A DNA stretch of 64,000 nucleotides from Torreya grandis (taxonomy: Eukaryota > Streptophyta > Pinopsida > Cupressales > Taxaceae). The notes under the pieces were generated by a model. It was given only the letters and a program-made list of their open reading frames with translations. It was not told the DNA's origin and did no database searches. This document shows, in pieces, positions 47,545 to 59,005 of this stretch (positions are counted from its first letter, which is position 1; each line of letters starts with the position of its first letter). Location: positions 3,412,501-3,476,500 of the forward strand of contig JARHVA010000157.1 of NCBI GenBank assembly GCA_037957365.1, read 5' to 3'. The position numbers were made by a program, and so were the translations under genes.

Positions 47545-48400
47545 TACAATGATGATGATTTATTCAAGTTTAGGTAAATTTAATATCCGACATTGGATGA
47601 CCTCCCACTAGATCTACCATTTGACTATCCAAATCTTATAGATGTGCTCTTAGATCCTTAGAGTCACTACATTTTATTCCTACATAATCTTATTTACTTC
47701 CAATATTACTTGTACATAGTTTTTCTTACCTTGCTCCTTGTATATAGTTTCATTTTCATGTTGCTTGTACATAGCTTATACTCAAAAAGCACAAAAATAA
47801 TATAATATATTAAAAAATATAGATACATTGAAATATTTCTCATAAAATACAAATTTTTGATTGTATGCATTTCCATTTTTTACATTCCTTCTATTTATTA
47901 GGTACTACATATGCTATCTATGCTAGTATAGTCAGTTTTATCATACATACATGCTTCACTTGTTTCCTTCAAGTGTCCACAAATTATTACAAGACTTAGG
48001 TCCTTTACTTAGATCTATATTTACTACTATTCACCCCTTCGAGGCACATACACATATACATAGATTCAACATTGACATATCAACCCATTGGGGGGCATCA
48101 TACACACATCTTTTGGTTTGCTAGGCTATATCATTTTATACTCCAAATCACATATTTAACATTGATTATATCTTGATATTGATCATCCTATACTACACTA
48201 ATTTTTTTTATTACTACTACTCTAGACTCAATTTATATACATATTTATTCTTATATAGATTTGTACCACATGCTTATACACACTTTCATTTTTTAATATA
48301 CTAATTTAGATTTGATTGTGTCCCTTTGCTTCTACATATACTCAAGGGAATTTGAATATGCCATTATTCTATGGATTTAAGCCAATTATTTTCATTATAT
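47545..48400 (+). other. Element B 3' region, unassigned
   Basis: AT-rich, no recognised coding sequence. It contains two or three copies of TTGTACATAG(C/T)TT around 47705-47780, a minor repeat. Confidence 0.4.
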
Positions 48401-48410
48401 GTATGCTTCA

Positions 48411-48580
48411 GACATGTGCCCATGTCCTTGTGTGTATTTCTTAATTTTGTATGCAGACATTTGAACATGTCCTTCCTTGTGGCTCTATGCCAACCTTGCT
48501 TGCTCTTTGTGTATGTGGACATTTGAACATGTCCTTGTATATATCTTCTTTCTTAGACTTAGTGACATGTGCCCATGTTC
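48411..48580 (+). repeat. Tandem inverted-repeat units in the element B 3' region
   Basis: Four units at 48411, 48456, 48517 and 48564: GACATGTGCCCATGTC, GACATTTGAACATGTC, GGACATTTGAACATGTCC and GACATGTGCCCATGTTC. Each is a hairpin with GACAT/ATGTC arms and a six-base loop, followed by CTTG or CTTC. Spacing is 45-61 bases. The sequence differs from the A-family hairpins, but the position (upstream of the 3' LTR) is comparable. Confidence 0.75.
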
Positions 48581-49814
48581 CTTGTATTGTGGACCCTTGG
48601 CCTACTTTGCATGCCTCATTTGTTTATATGTATGATTTTATGTATGGATCATAGCCATGACACTTGTCCCTTGATTTTTACATTCACATCCAGTTTGAGA
48701 TGCCATGAGGGACCTCATGCATCTCCCCTTCCTCCTTGGGTGCCTTGATGGAAATCATGCCCCATCCCCATAGGTATTTTACTCAAATTATATTTAGATG
48801 TGCTATTTATATACATGATTACATTATTTTATCTATGTTGACAACCTTGTGAATGCTAACACACATCATACATTACCAACTTATGCTCAGATTGTTTTAC
48901 ATTTTGATGTCATGTATACACATTATATTGGTTTATCATGTATATATCATATGTTTTTAGTCTAACACACATGATTCATAATTTTTTTTTCAGAATAGTT
49001 CTTATAGAGGTTCATAAACTCCCCTCAAAAGAGGGGGCATTCACAAGGGTTTTTCATAGAGATCAAGCCATCCTAGTGCACCTAGAACATAATTTTTAGC
49101 ACGTAGACACATAGTATAGAGTTTAGATTTAGGAAAATATAGCGAAACATAGTCACACCCAGATCAATCTCAATTTTCCTTAAAAATTGCAAATTTGGTC
49201 AATAAGGCAATACATTGGTCTATAATGTAGTGATCTATTGGCAAAGGGGACCACATTACTGTCTAGTAGCCCTATAAATAGACACTTATAGAATTGTTAT
49301 AAATGTGTAACAATTACAGTTTAGATTTGCATAGTTTCAATCATAAATTATTAGATAGGTTCAATTTATACTTAATTTTTACATAGATTACACAAGTTTA
49401 ATCAGATTAGGGACATCATGAGTGGCATAATCAGTCCCATTTTAGTTTCAAAAATGCATAAACATATTTATTATGACCTAGTCTAGAATCCATATACATA
49501 GATATCAGAGTTGGGGGCATGTGCATGACACATTATTCCCATATGTTTAGTTTGGTACCATTTCTCTTAGATGGAATAACAACTCCATGTCATTATCCAT
49601 GTTTTATATTCCATACACCATATGCACTAGTTTTTCACCAATTTTGTAGTAAGTTTATGCTAGATTGGTGCCTTATTCCATCTATAGTGGTTGGCATTCC
49701 CAAGTGGCCCAAAGCCATTTTTACATTTTAGATTTTCCATATGGCCCAAATCCATCATACACAATTTTAGTTACATCACATAGTTTCATATTCAAATGTA
49801 TCTACTACACATGG

Positions 49815-50013
49815 GTAGGAAATGATGGATTCATAACCTACTTGAGTTCTTAAGCCACATACATGGGAGGGTTGAAAAAATCATCAATCTAATCCAAGTT
49901 ATTTACAGGTTATGATCCGCTGAGTAGGGGTTGGAAATGATGGATTCAGGGCAAAATTGAGTTCTTGAGCCACCTACACATAGGGATTGGACAAGCCATC
50001 AACCTAATCCAAA
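49815..50013 (+). repeat. Two-copy tandem repeat, unit about 115 bp, in the element B 3' region
   Basis: GGAAATGATGGATTCA...GAGTTCTT(A/G)AGCCAC...CATCAA(T/C)CTAATCCAA occurs at 49815-49897 and again at 49929-50013. No coding role. It lies about 300 bases before the B 3' LTR. Confidence 0.8.
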
Positions 50014-50310
50014 CTATTAACCATTTGATCACCATCTACACACACAAGATGTCACTAATTTTTAACATTGGTTTACCCAATGAGGTGTATTCATTCCTTT
50101 CTTCTCTCTCTCATAATCTCTTTACTCAAATTTATCTTTTCTTTTTATGTTTCTTAAGGATTGATTCATACATGTTTCATTCATAAGACACACAATGGAG
50201 CATAGTTCACAAACTTAGATCCACATTTACGGGCTTCCCTTCTTAGGTAAGTCTAGGTACATCTCTCTTTTCTTTATCCTAATCATTTCACTTTGATGAA
50301 TTTTTAGAAT

Positions 50311-50326
50311 AAATGGGGGGGGGGAA
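50311..50326 (+). promoter_or_regulatory. Element B polypurine tract
   Basis: AAATGGGGGGGGGGAA immediately before the 3' LTR start TGTAGTCATC. The G run is unusually long. Confidence 0.8.
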
Positions 50327-51529
50327 TGTAGTCATCTAAAATGTCATTTTAATGTAATGATGTCACTTAAGACCACCCTATCCTTAACTTAGCCTTAAAC
50401 CTATCTTAGGGCCTCTTTTGATCCTTTTCCAACTTATATGTGCATTCAACCCATGCTTAGATATACCAAAATCCACATTTGGCCATCTTGTAGGCATCTA
50501 GGATCCTTTTTCATCCATTCTAACCACCTAGACAATAACATGACCCTTTGGTCTATAACGTGTTGTGTTATTGGCAAAGGGGCAATGCTATTAACCCTTA
50601 GACTTATTTATCCCTAATTAATATATTTTCACTTCCCAAAGCATTTTAGGGTTAGCCTAGACTCATTTCATGTCTTTACAAGCACAAAAACACTATATAA
50701 AAGCCACTCTCATTCATTTATCCCTTAGATGGAAAATAGATGCAATTCTAAGTTATACAAATCAAGCTCATTGATCCCTATTATACCCTACTTCTACATA
50801 CACCCATCTAAAATAGCCCAAATCTAAGATTACTTAGGTTTCTAGTCTCAATACACACTCAAAAAATTCAAATTGATATTCATACCAACATTCACTTGCA
50901 CTTGCATCATCACGTAGTTTGGGAGAACCACATTGCAATTGATCCCCTTTCGAGGTATTGGTATGTAATAAATCTCAACACATGGGGTGTTGAGGTCACA
51001 TATAACCTACCCTACTAAAACCACTCTACTTTTACTTATATTCCTCAAAACCCTAGTAAGCATGGAGGCCTAGGGTTTCACACTAAAATTAGTCAAAATA
51101 GGAAACATATAATGATTTAGGGCTTAGTCACTAGACACAAGCTTCTTAAAACAAGGCAAACATCCTCCCAAAAAGTCATTTTTATATCTACTCAAGGTCA
51201 TTAACATTGCACTAAAGGACACTAACATAGTATACTATTGGCAAAGGGATTGTATTACTATCTGAAGAGGACTTTGATGCCTATTTATTGTTAATGACAC
51301 ATTGCACTATTCTTTTAACAATTTCCAACCTGCCACTTGTTTATCTCAATCATTTTTCTATCTAAGTATCTCAATTGTAATTTATTACTATTTATAGGTT
51401 AATCAAACAAATCAATTATTGTAAAAATTAGTGGTTATTGATATTGCTATATTTATTCCCTGATTTATATTCTCATCTCTTTATCTACTTAGGGTTTTAC
51501 ATTCCATAATTCCTAAAATAGTTAAATCA
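50327..51529 (+). repeat. Element B 3' LTR (uninterrupted)
   Basis: 1203 bp, the complete version of the split 5' LTR. It contains the empty target site of element A (GAGGT at 50992-50996) and TATATAAA at 50694-50701. It ends GTTAAATCA. Confidence 0.92.
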
Positions 51530-53480
51530 CAATTAAACTTTACTCTAAACCCTTAGACTAACATATTGATAAAAATGGAAATAGAAATAATAAAAGAGAT
51601 AAAAATCATGTTGCAACGATGCCACATATATGAAATGTATGATTAAATGGATCCCATGAAATCAATCTTCCACTTGACTAGTATACACATAACCATGATG
51701 AAGACAATGCATGAGTATGAAGGGAAATTGATCATAAAATAAAAATAACATATCCACCATATTACATGCATAGAAAATTAATGTATATCTATGTAGTCTT
51801 TTATGAATTAGGAAATTCATTTTGATAACAAAATTTGGGTCCATAATAACTAACTCGTTACAATTTTTTCCAGCATAACAATACATCTCAACATAGAGAG
51901 GGATAAATTAAACTAAAAAGAAAGAAAAATATGTTAAAAAAGGTCAGGTCCACAATGTATTCCTTGGATTCCAAATTGAGCCATCCCTTTGAATTTCCTT
52001 GGGCTAGCTATTTAAAAAAAATGGGTTAATGGAGGAAAGGATTTTCCTTCCAAAAAGTAAGTTTTACTTTTCCTTCCAAATCTAAGTTCCCTTTGAACTC
52101 TAGCTACTTTCATACCTACAAAATATATAAAAAGTAATTACTTTTGGCACATCTAAGAGAAAAGGTTTTAAATCATTTAGACAATCACTTTATATAAAAA
52201 CATGGATTTGAGTTAAGAGAATGCTGACAACTTTGAATCAACACATCCCTTTCATAAATTGATCAATCCATGATGACCGAGCTATAAATAGATTTTGAGT
52301 GTTGCAAATAACTTGTAAAATGAAGAAATAGGGTAAAATTTATCTGTTAAAAAAGATAAGTTTTCAAAATTTGGCTTGTAGACCTATTCATGCTACTTTA
52401 ATGGAGGGAAATGCACTTTTACAAAAAAATGATTTCCTTTGCTAATTGTGATTCAAAATCCAAATTAGCATTTGAGATACATTGGATGCATTTTTGAACC
52501 TAATAATGGCTTATAATTTTGAATAGAATTAAGATTTTAATTTTGGGGGTCTATAGACCTAATTGAGTATGGGACCCTTGATTATAACTACCAGCATTTG
52601 GCAATGCAGGATTAGTTTAAATCATATTTGAAATCCCACTTTACAAAGAGTTAGTAGTGGAGTGAGGTCATATACTTGATCAAGGTCTAAACCCATGATT
52701 TTAATGGTGAGAAAGTAGCCATGTCCCCATAAACCAAATTGGGTCTATAGACCTAACCAGAATGAATTTATCCTAGGGATAAGTCCATTATTGTAGTCGG
52801 GGGGTTTTCCTTGCTTAACATTGAGATGGGGCCAAGAGAGCTTCGACGAAGCTAGTCAAGGTTTAAAATCCAACCAAGACTATGAAATTACCATTGAAAA
52901 CAATGTGACCCAATCAAAAATAAAGTTATGAATAGAAGTAAAATGAAATCATGGCCCCTTCTTGACCTAATTAGAATTTAAAGTCTGATTAGAGCTATGG
53001 GGGCTCAACATTCCAAATTCAAACCCATTTAGGGTTAAAAACTTTGACTATAATTAAAATGATCAAAATCAACTTCAGAGACCTAATCGGGCTTTAAAAT
53101 ATCAATTAGAACTAGGAACTAAGAAATCTCAATGAGGCCTATAACATACCAAATTAGAACTGCAAGAAATATCTTTTGAATGTAAATTAAGGCACCCAAA
53201 CTCCATTTTTAGACTAAGTGTTTTATATGAAACTTTATTGCACAAACTTTGTCTCTATAATGGAGGATTTTTTGGGACTCGATTTGGCATGCAAACGAAG
53301 ACAACCCACAAGGAAAACTTGAGAGTGTTGAGACCAACTGACCCCAAGCATGAGAAAAGCAAAAATAGGGGTACCATGATTTTAGAGGAATTATGGCTTG
53401 TTATACAATCAACAACAATACTCTTTCAATATTTTAGGTCTTCAAATTTCTCTATTCTCTAAACATTATTAGCTAAGGGG
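51530..53480. other. Unassigned stretch between element B and element G
   Basis: No recognised transposon protein. A theme GTCTATAGACCTAAT recurs (52548, 52743 and weaker near 52378 and 53078), giving a loose repeat. A 74-codon frame at 53238-53462 has no domain I recognise. The right part may be the carboxy end and 3' region of minus-strand element G; the left part may belong to whatever B inserted into. Confidence 0.45.
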
Positions 53481-53489
53481 AGTTTGACA

Positions 53490-54153
53490 TTTTGTCCTTA
53501 TAAGGCTTCAAATGGACCCATCTTAATCACATAATGATAAGTATTTTTATAATCAAATTTAACTAAGTGGATATATTCTTCCCACTTATATTATTGATCC
53601 ATTACATACATCCTTAACATATCTTCTACTACTTGGTTCAATATTTATATTTAACCATCTAGTTTTGGATAACAAGTAGAACTAAAATTTAAACATGTCC
53701 AAAAATCAACAATTAAATTTTACCAAAAACTTGAAGTAAACAACTTATCTCTATCAAAGATGATAAATTTCGAGACTCCATGAAGGTAAATAATTTCCTT
53801 TATAAACATTTTAAAATTTTTTTATGGGCAACATCAATAATATTGCTAGCAATGAAATGTGTAACTTTATTAAATTTGTTAATTACCACTAGAATAGTAT
53901 CATGTCAACTTTGAGATTTAGGCAATCTTAAAATAAAATCCATATAAATTAAAACCCATTTATTTTATGATATGAAATTAGGATATATGAAACCACTTGG
54001 ATTAGAATGCTCAACTTTAGCATGTTGAAATTCCAAGGATTTTTCCACAAAGGTATCCACATCTTTCTTTAATCCAAGACAAAAATAGAACCTTTTGAGT
54101 TTGTGTGTCATTTTAGTGACACTTGGATGAGAAAAATGAGGTGCATTATGCAC
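53490..54153 (-). pseudogene. Element G integrase remnant
   Basis: The minus-strand frame 53965-54153 gives HPSVTKMTHKLKRFYFCLGLKKDVDTFVEKSLEFQHAKVEH, the HHCC zinc-binding region (Cys residues changed). The core follows at 53900-53490: NNFKMFIKEIIYLHGVSKFIIFDRDKLFTSSFW (second catalytic Asp), STCYPKLDG-I (relic of HPQTDGQ), VVEDMLRMYVMDQ, FDYKNTYHYVIKMGPFEALYGQ. The carboxy-terminal part is not recognised beyond 53490. Confidence 0.8.
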
Positions 54154-54439
54154 TTTTTATAACACTTTCTCCCTTAATTTTCCAAAATTAGGAACATATA
54201 TCCTACCTTCGTACCTCAAAATTCCATATAAGCCCATGGAATAATAATAAAAAAACCTTATCCACTATTTCTTTGGCCAATACTATTCAAATTTTCATCA
54301 AACATCATTATTTAGTTATTTTTAACACCAAATTTCTAAAATTAGACCTTATAATATAAAGTATATCAAAATAAGTGTATCTGATGAGTGCATTAGAAAC
54401 ATGATTTTATTTACCTTAAACATAATAATTATCTACAAA

Positions 54440-54865
54440 AATATTATTTATAATTTATAACCATTTACACTACCTTGCATTCAAATCATCTTGAGAAAAT
54501 AAGTGTTCAAGGCTTCGATGATCATAATTCACTTTGAAATTTTTCCAAAGTAGAAAATTCTTCCACCACTTGAGTGCATGTACAATTGCTGCTAATTATG
54601 GGTCATGTGTGGGATAATTCATTTCATTCTCTATGAGTTTTCAGGGTTCAAAATCAACCACCTTTCCAATATAAGTTAAAATACCTCCAAAACCATTAAC
54701 ATATACATCAACCTAGATTCTAAAATTACCATTAGGATCTGTAATAACAATAATACGAGTAAAATATAACAACTCCTTTAACATTTGAAAAGATTCCTCA
54801 CACTAAGGAGTGCAAATAAATATCTTTCCTTTATGATGAAAATAAGTGATAGGATTGGATATTTA
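54440..54865 (-). pseudogene. Element G RNase H remnant
   Basis: Minus strand: CEESFQMLKELLYF, NFRI-VDVYVNGFGGILTYIGKVVDFEP, LIENEMNYPTHDPQLAAIVHALKWWKNFLLWKNFKVNYDHRSLEHLFSQ and DDLNARQCKWL. The motif order matches the gypsy RNase H (first Asp in VDVYVNG, Glu replaced in the NYPTHDPQLAA helix, final DHRSLEHLF). Confidence 0.8.
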
Positions 54866-54869
54866 GAAA

Positions 54870-55270
54870 AATGATCAGAAAAATTTTGGTATTAAATGGC
54901 TAATCCCATGAAGCTTCACACTTCATGGATGTTTCTAGGAGTTAGCCACTCCTTAATGGCTTTGATCTTAACAGGATCAATGGAAAGTCCATCCTTAGAA
55001 ATTATGTGTCCAAAATAGTGATTTTTATTTTGATAATTTTTTTAATAAATATTACCATACAACTTGAGTTGCCTTTACCTTTTTAATACGAAGTGTAAAT
55101 GTTGCTCATGATCATATTCAATCATTGAGTAGACAAGGATATCATCAAGAAAAACTATAACATACTAATCTAATAAATCCCTAAACACATTGTTCATTAA
55201 GTTCATAAATGCAATAGGTATATTAATGAATCCAAAGGGCATGATAGTGAACTCATAATGGCCATACTGC
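54870..55270 (-). pseudogene. Element G reverse transcriptase, carboxy half
   Basis: Minus strand: [35 protein letters not shown] (55268-55165), VIVFLDDILVYSMIEYDHEQHLHFVLKR (55155-55080) with both catalytic Asp intact, then YFGHIISKDGLSIDPVKIKAIKEWLTPRNIHEV and SFMGLAI (55030-54890). It completes the RT started at 59260. One stop lies between LLD and YVIVF. Confidence 0.85.
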
Positions 55271-55399
55271 GTATGTTATCTTAATTTAATTTACATAGGC
55301 TAAATTAATTCCTTTTGAGTCCTTATTTAAGCATTATTCTTTGAAGACTCATAACTTTTGATTTGGGAAGCTTGGGAAGGTAATTGTTTTTTTTACCTT

Positions 55400-57515
55400 G
55401 TCTATTTTTTTGATTGAAAAACACACTTATATTAATATAACAAAATATAGTACATCACTAGTTATACAAAAAAAACATGGGTGAAAAAGTCACACCCCAA
55501 AGGCCAAATGACACAAAGCTAATCAAACCTCGAGAATAGAGAAAATTAACAAAAGGGCCAACCCAAAGGCACACGAACCATAAGTTATACTAACTCAAGT
55601 GAAAAAAAAGGATAATAAAAGCACAAGAAAAAAAAGACATAAATTAACAACAATAATGAACATGGTGGCCAACAAAGGTAGAGGAGGTGGAGGTTCTGAT
55701 GAGTTTCTTCCTTATCCCCCTAAGCAGGGGGATATTTGTCAATATGGAATGGATCCCAACCATCACTATGCTCTTTATTCTTAGCTTCTTCCTACTTGGA
55801 GCGTGAAATGGTTAGTGCCAAATGTGAGAACTTATCATGTGGATGAGGACCCCAACCCCACCTCCACCACCACCTTTGTTGGACCTATTAGACCTATCAT
55901 GATGTGGGGAGGACTTGAGAAAGTGATATGAGTGGTGCCTTTTTATTTGATAATGTTTTTTACAAAACCCACATCCATGTCCATGAGTGGAGAGTAGTTA
56001 TGTGGAAGATCTGGAGGTTCACAACTGACATCACTAGGAGTAGTCCCCTATTGATCCAAGAGGACTTGTAGATGATGAATCTCAATTCAAAATTTATCAA
56101 TTTCGACCTAGACCTAGAGGGTAAAATTAGAAATCACAATAAATTTATTAGTTATAAAAAATATCCTTTCCATTTATTCATGATTAAAACAAAAATTATT
56201 TATAGTTTTCCAAAATTGAAAAAAAATCTCAACATAAAAGATCTAAAAACAATCTGTTGCATCTTAGAAGAAGCAAGGTGAAGTCCCCAAAGAGAGCCAT
56301 TTTACAAGTGAAGAATTCATTTCTAAAGGGTTCAAAGAGGGTCTGAATCCATATCCAAGAAGAATGAGCATGAGGGTAAAACCAAAAAAGATGTTTAAGA
56401 GTTTCTTATTGGTGACACTTAGGGTAAATGAGATTTAAAAACCCCATATGTTTGAGACAGTCACCTACAAGCAAACCCTGGTAGAGAATACACCAAAGGA
56501 AATGGGATTTTTAAGGCTTTATGAGCAAAACCCAAATAATATCAAACATTCCAAACTAAACAACATGAAGGGATTTAAGATTCCATCAATTATTGAGAGT
56601 TTCAATGTCAATGTGCTAAGGAGCTAATAAATTATACCCCAACCAAGGAGAATAATGACAAAATGGAATAGTTTTGTGCCAATGGTAGTCCTTCCACTAG
56701 GGAGTAAGGGAGGTAGTACCAATATTGTGTAAGTATTCCTTAGGTATGAAACTCTATATCTCAAAAATGAATCTACATCTTCATTATTAAGATTAAACTA
56801 AATCTTCATGAGATTTTAAGGGAGTAAATCATAACAAGCCTTAAAAAATAAATCCCCAATGGTTTCAATACCCTTTTTGAATAATCTCAAACTCTTGACC
56901 TAATGGACCATGACAAAGGTAACATTATGAAAATTAAGTGTTGGGGACCACCACAAGGAGTGAGAATTTAGAGAGATACAAGTTCAAAAACCCTCCCCCA
57001 CCAAAATAAGGTGAGGTTTGAGTTGTTCCCAAGCCTACTAGATGCTATGCATAAAAAAATACCTCTAATCTTAATATACATAGGGAAAATGAGAAGGCTT
57101 TGCATACCAATATGTTGATAGGACATTTTACTAAGAAGACAACCTTGATAAATGTAATGTCTCATCAAAATTTTCTAGGCTTCATCACCTTCCAAACCTA
57201 TGATAATCCATTTGACATTGAGAGTAAGACCTTGGAGTTTAATGTCAATGAACCCAAGCCATCTTGCCTCTTTAGGTAAACAAAACATGTCCCAAGAAAC
57301 TCTATGTAATCATGTTTGACCTTCAGAATTGGCTCATATGAAATATTGTAAAAGTTTTTCTAACTTAGCATACACAACATTAAAATGAGCTCAATAATAG
57401 GAGTGGTAGACATGAGTAACAACCAACACCTTAGAGTAAATCTAAAACTTTTATGATAAAGATGAGGGGTTGGTAATCCAAAAGGATATTTTTTAATCAA
57501 CCCTTTGAACTTTGT
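55400..57515 (-). mobile_element. L1-type LINE remnant, 3' half of ORF2, minus strand
   Basis: Minus strand from 57300 downward: a QDGLG/WLGFIDIKLQ-type motif (end of the LINE reverse transcriptase), then 56968-57168 (MMRHYIYQGCLLSKMSY ... FWWGRVFEL), then a zf-RVT domain. The 3' end is near 55400-55410, where the minus strand reads GTGTGTTTTTCAATCAAAAAAA, resembling a LINE 3' end with a short poly-A. The 5' part, with the endonuclease and most of RT, is missing, as is usual for truncated insertions. Confidence 0.75.
56180..57300 (-). pseudogene. LINE ORF2 fragment: RT carboxy end and zf-RVT domain
   Basis: Motifs in order on the minus strand: LGFIDIKLQGLTLNVKWIIIGLEGDEAWKIL (57260-57170), then the open frame 56968-57168, then about 56540-56330: SHFLWCILYQGLLVGDCLKHMGF, LTYPKCHQ (C/H positions partly kept), TLKHLFWFYPHAHSSWIWIQTLF. 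The last three form the zinc-binding domain (zf-RVT) found after plant L1 reverse transcriptases. A Gly-rich tail (55640-55720, plus-strand frame 55599-55784 is its shadow) may be the ORF end. Several stops. Known role of ORF2: nicking the target and reverse transcribing the LINE RNA. Confidence 0.7.
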
Positions 57516-57526
57516 ATTTTTTTTTG

Positions 57527-58028
57527 AGATCTACACAGTTGTTGAATTCATCATGTGGTATTTTTGGCATTCTCACTTGAGGATTTATGTTGTGCTTTCT
57601 ACACACCTACCACATTGACAATTTTATAGATATTGAGTTAATTTGTATTCATTCCCTAACTAGAATTATGAGGGGGTATTGTTTAATGCTAATTCTTCTT
57701 GGTTGTTTATGTCATGCACATTGTGTTTATTCCTATATACTATGCAGATGTAGAGGCTATTATCAAAATTCTAAAATAATATTCTAAATTTTGATACTAG
57801 CCTCTGCATCTACATAGTTTACAATAATAAACACAAGTTGCATGGCATACTCAAGCAACCAATAAGCATTAGTATTACATAACCCTCCCCTCTAATATAG
57901 AGTGCATAAAAAGAAAGTCAATCTATCTAAAAGAGTTAATGTGGTAGGTGTGTAGAAAACAACAACATAAATCCTCAATTGAGAGTGCCAAAAATACCAC
58001 ATGATGAATTCAACAAATATGTAGATCT
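57527..58028. repeat. Large foldback (inverted repeat), arms about 243 bp, loop 16 bases
   Basis: 57527-57770 (AGATCTACACAGTTG...TATCAAAATT) is the reverse complement of 57787-58028 (AATTTTGATA...GTAGATCT), with roughly four in five bases paired by hand alignment. The 16-base centre is 57771-57786. The outer ends share AGATCTAC/GTAGATCT and a T-run/A-run outside. This may be a foldback or MITE-like transposon inserted in the LINE, or an inverted duplication. A transcript would form a long hairpin. No target duplication was confirmed. Confidence 0.85.
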
Positions 58029-58045
58029 AAAAAATAGGAAAGATG

Positions 58046-58510
58046 ATCAAAATTCACCCTCCCAAAGGACTTAGATCCAATCCACTACTAAATATAAAAA
58101 CTAACAATTTTTTTGGAGTTATTAAAAAACACAAAATTTGGTCCCAAAAATATGCCAAATGAGTTGAAAAGTCCATTTTACTTCTTTTCAAGACAACTTT
58201 ACCCCTAAAAATTTTATAGATATGCATGGCTTGGAAAATGAGATCACAATGTCTAATTTAGGTGAAACTAAAGTCATAATTGAATTTTTATATCATGTTC
58301 AATGTAATGGGATTGTCTGATATTCACTAAAAACACTCACAAATAAAATATGGTATAAATCTCTTCAATGAACCACATATGTATTTATATCTACAAATAA
58401 CACAAATCCAACCAAAGAAATAACCAAATATGGAATAATTTGAGATGGAGATTGTGGATCCAACTTTGATATCAACTTAAATTAACATAGTTATGATGCC
58501 ATATTAAATT
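58046..58510. other. Unassigned sequence between the foldback and the copia LTR
   Basis: Minus-strand frames are short and show no known domain. It could be the copia element's leader or the upstream part of the LINE that is cut by the foldback. Confidence 0.4.
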
Positions 58511-58516
58511 AAAATA

Positions 58517-58528
58517 CCTCTGATACCA
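58517..58528 (-). promoter_or_regulatory. Met-tRNA primer-binding site, minus strand
   Basis: Plus-strand CCTCTGATACCA is TGGTATCAGAGG on the minus strand, located right after the candidate LTR. Confidence 0.75.
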
Positions 58529-58529
58529 T

Positions 58530-59005
58530 ATTATATTAACATCTTTTTGATGTAATATTAGAAATGAAGGTCAAGGAAAAATCTATAATGTAAACATCCA
58601 TTCACACAATAATACTAAGACAATATAAATAGATTCACTAATAAAAATAAAATGTATTAACTAATGTAATATACAATACATATGTGCACAACCAATAATG
58701 GTTATACCATAATAATACTCTCTAAAAAACTACATCTCCACTAGCTTAGAAGATGACTCTAAGCTCCATTACTTTCCATAAGGACACAAAGGCTCCTTAT
58801 ATAGGAAAATAAAGTGGTGAGTGGGAGATTATTAATGGTGGAGTGAAAGGTTAGAGCATTCTCCAACTTACATCTAACCCTACTCACACATGTGAGTATA
58901 TTACCAACATTAAATGTGGATTTTAAAAAAATTGCATATTAAAATATACCTTGGTAACAACACTACCTAAAGTGGACTTAACAACAAGTGTGAACATGAC
59001 ACACA
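58530..59005 (-). repeat. Copia-type LTR (5' LTR, minus strand) within element G
   Basis: Read on the minus strand it starts TGTGTGTCATG near 59005, has a promoter-like TATATAAGG (about 58795-58803, minus) and ends just before TGGTATCAGAGG. That is the layout of a copia-type 5' LTR plus primer site. No second copy was found on the left, so the element is truncated or its 3' part was lost when other elements inserted. Confidence 0.65.

Larger units (their letters stand above)
15821..51529 (+). mobile_element. Element B: non-autonomous Tat-like LTR retrotransposon hosting the nest
   Basis: B is bounded by a 5' LTR (15821-16510 continuing at 41708-42241 after the A insertion) and a 3' LTR (50327-51529), both starting TGTAGTCATC and ending ...GTTAAATCA. 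Rejoined, the 5' LTR is about 1224 bp against 1203 bp for the 3' LTR. Without A and E the element is roughly 7.7 kb. Its internal region holds a gag zinc finger and a protease but no recognisable RT, RNase H or integrase, so it would have depended on another element's enzymes. Flanking pentamers are TAATA and CAATT, only three of five identical, so a target duplication is doubtful. Confidence 0.8.

Noticed and set aside
44762..47549. Target-site duplication for element E
   Set aside because: Flanks CATAG and TACAA do not match under the LTR limits supported by the equal 302-bp lengths; none is claimed.
15816..51534. TAATA / CAATT as target-site duplication of element B
   Set aside because: Only three of five bases agree; too weak to assert.
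53238..53462. 74-codon plus-strand frame with ordinary amino-acid composition
   Set aside because: No domain recognised, no neighbouring exons or splice pattern; kept only as part of an unassigned stretch.
55599..55784. Glycine-rich 61-codon plus-strand frame
   Set aside because: It overlaps the minus-strand LINE ORF2 tail and has no domain; read as a shadow.
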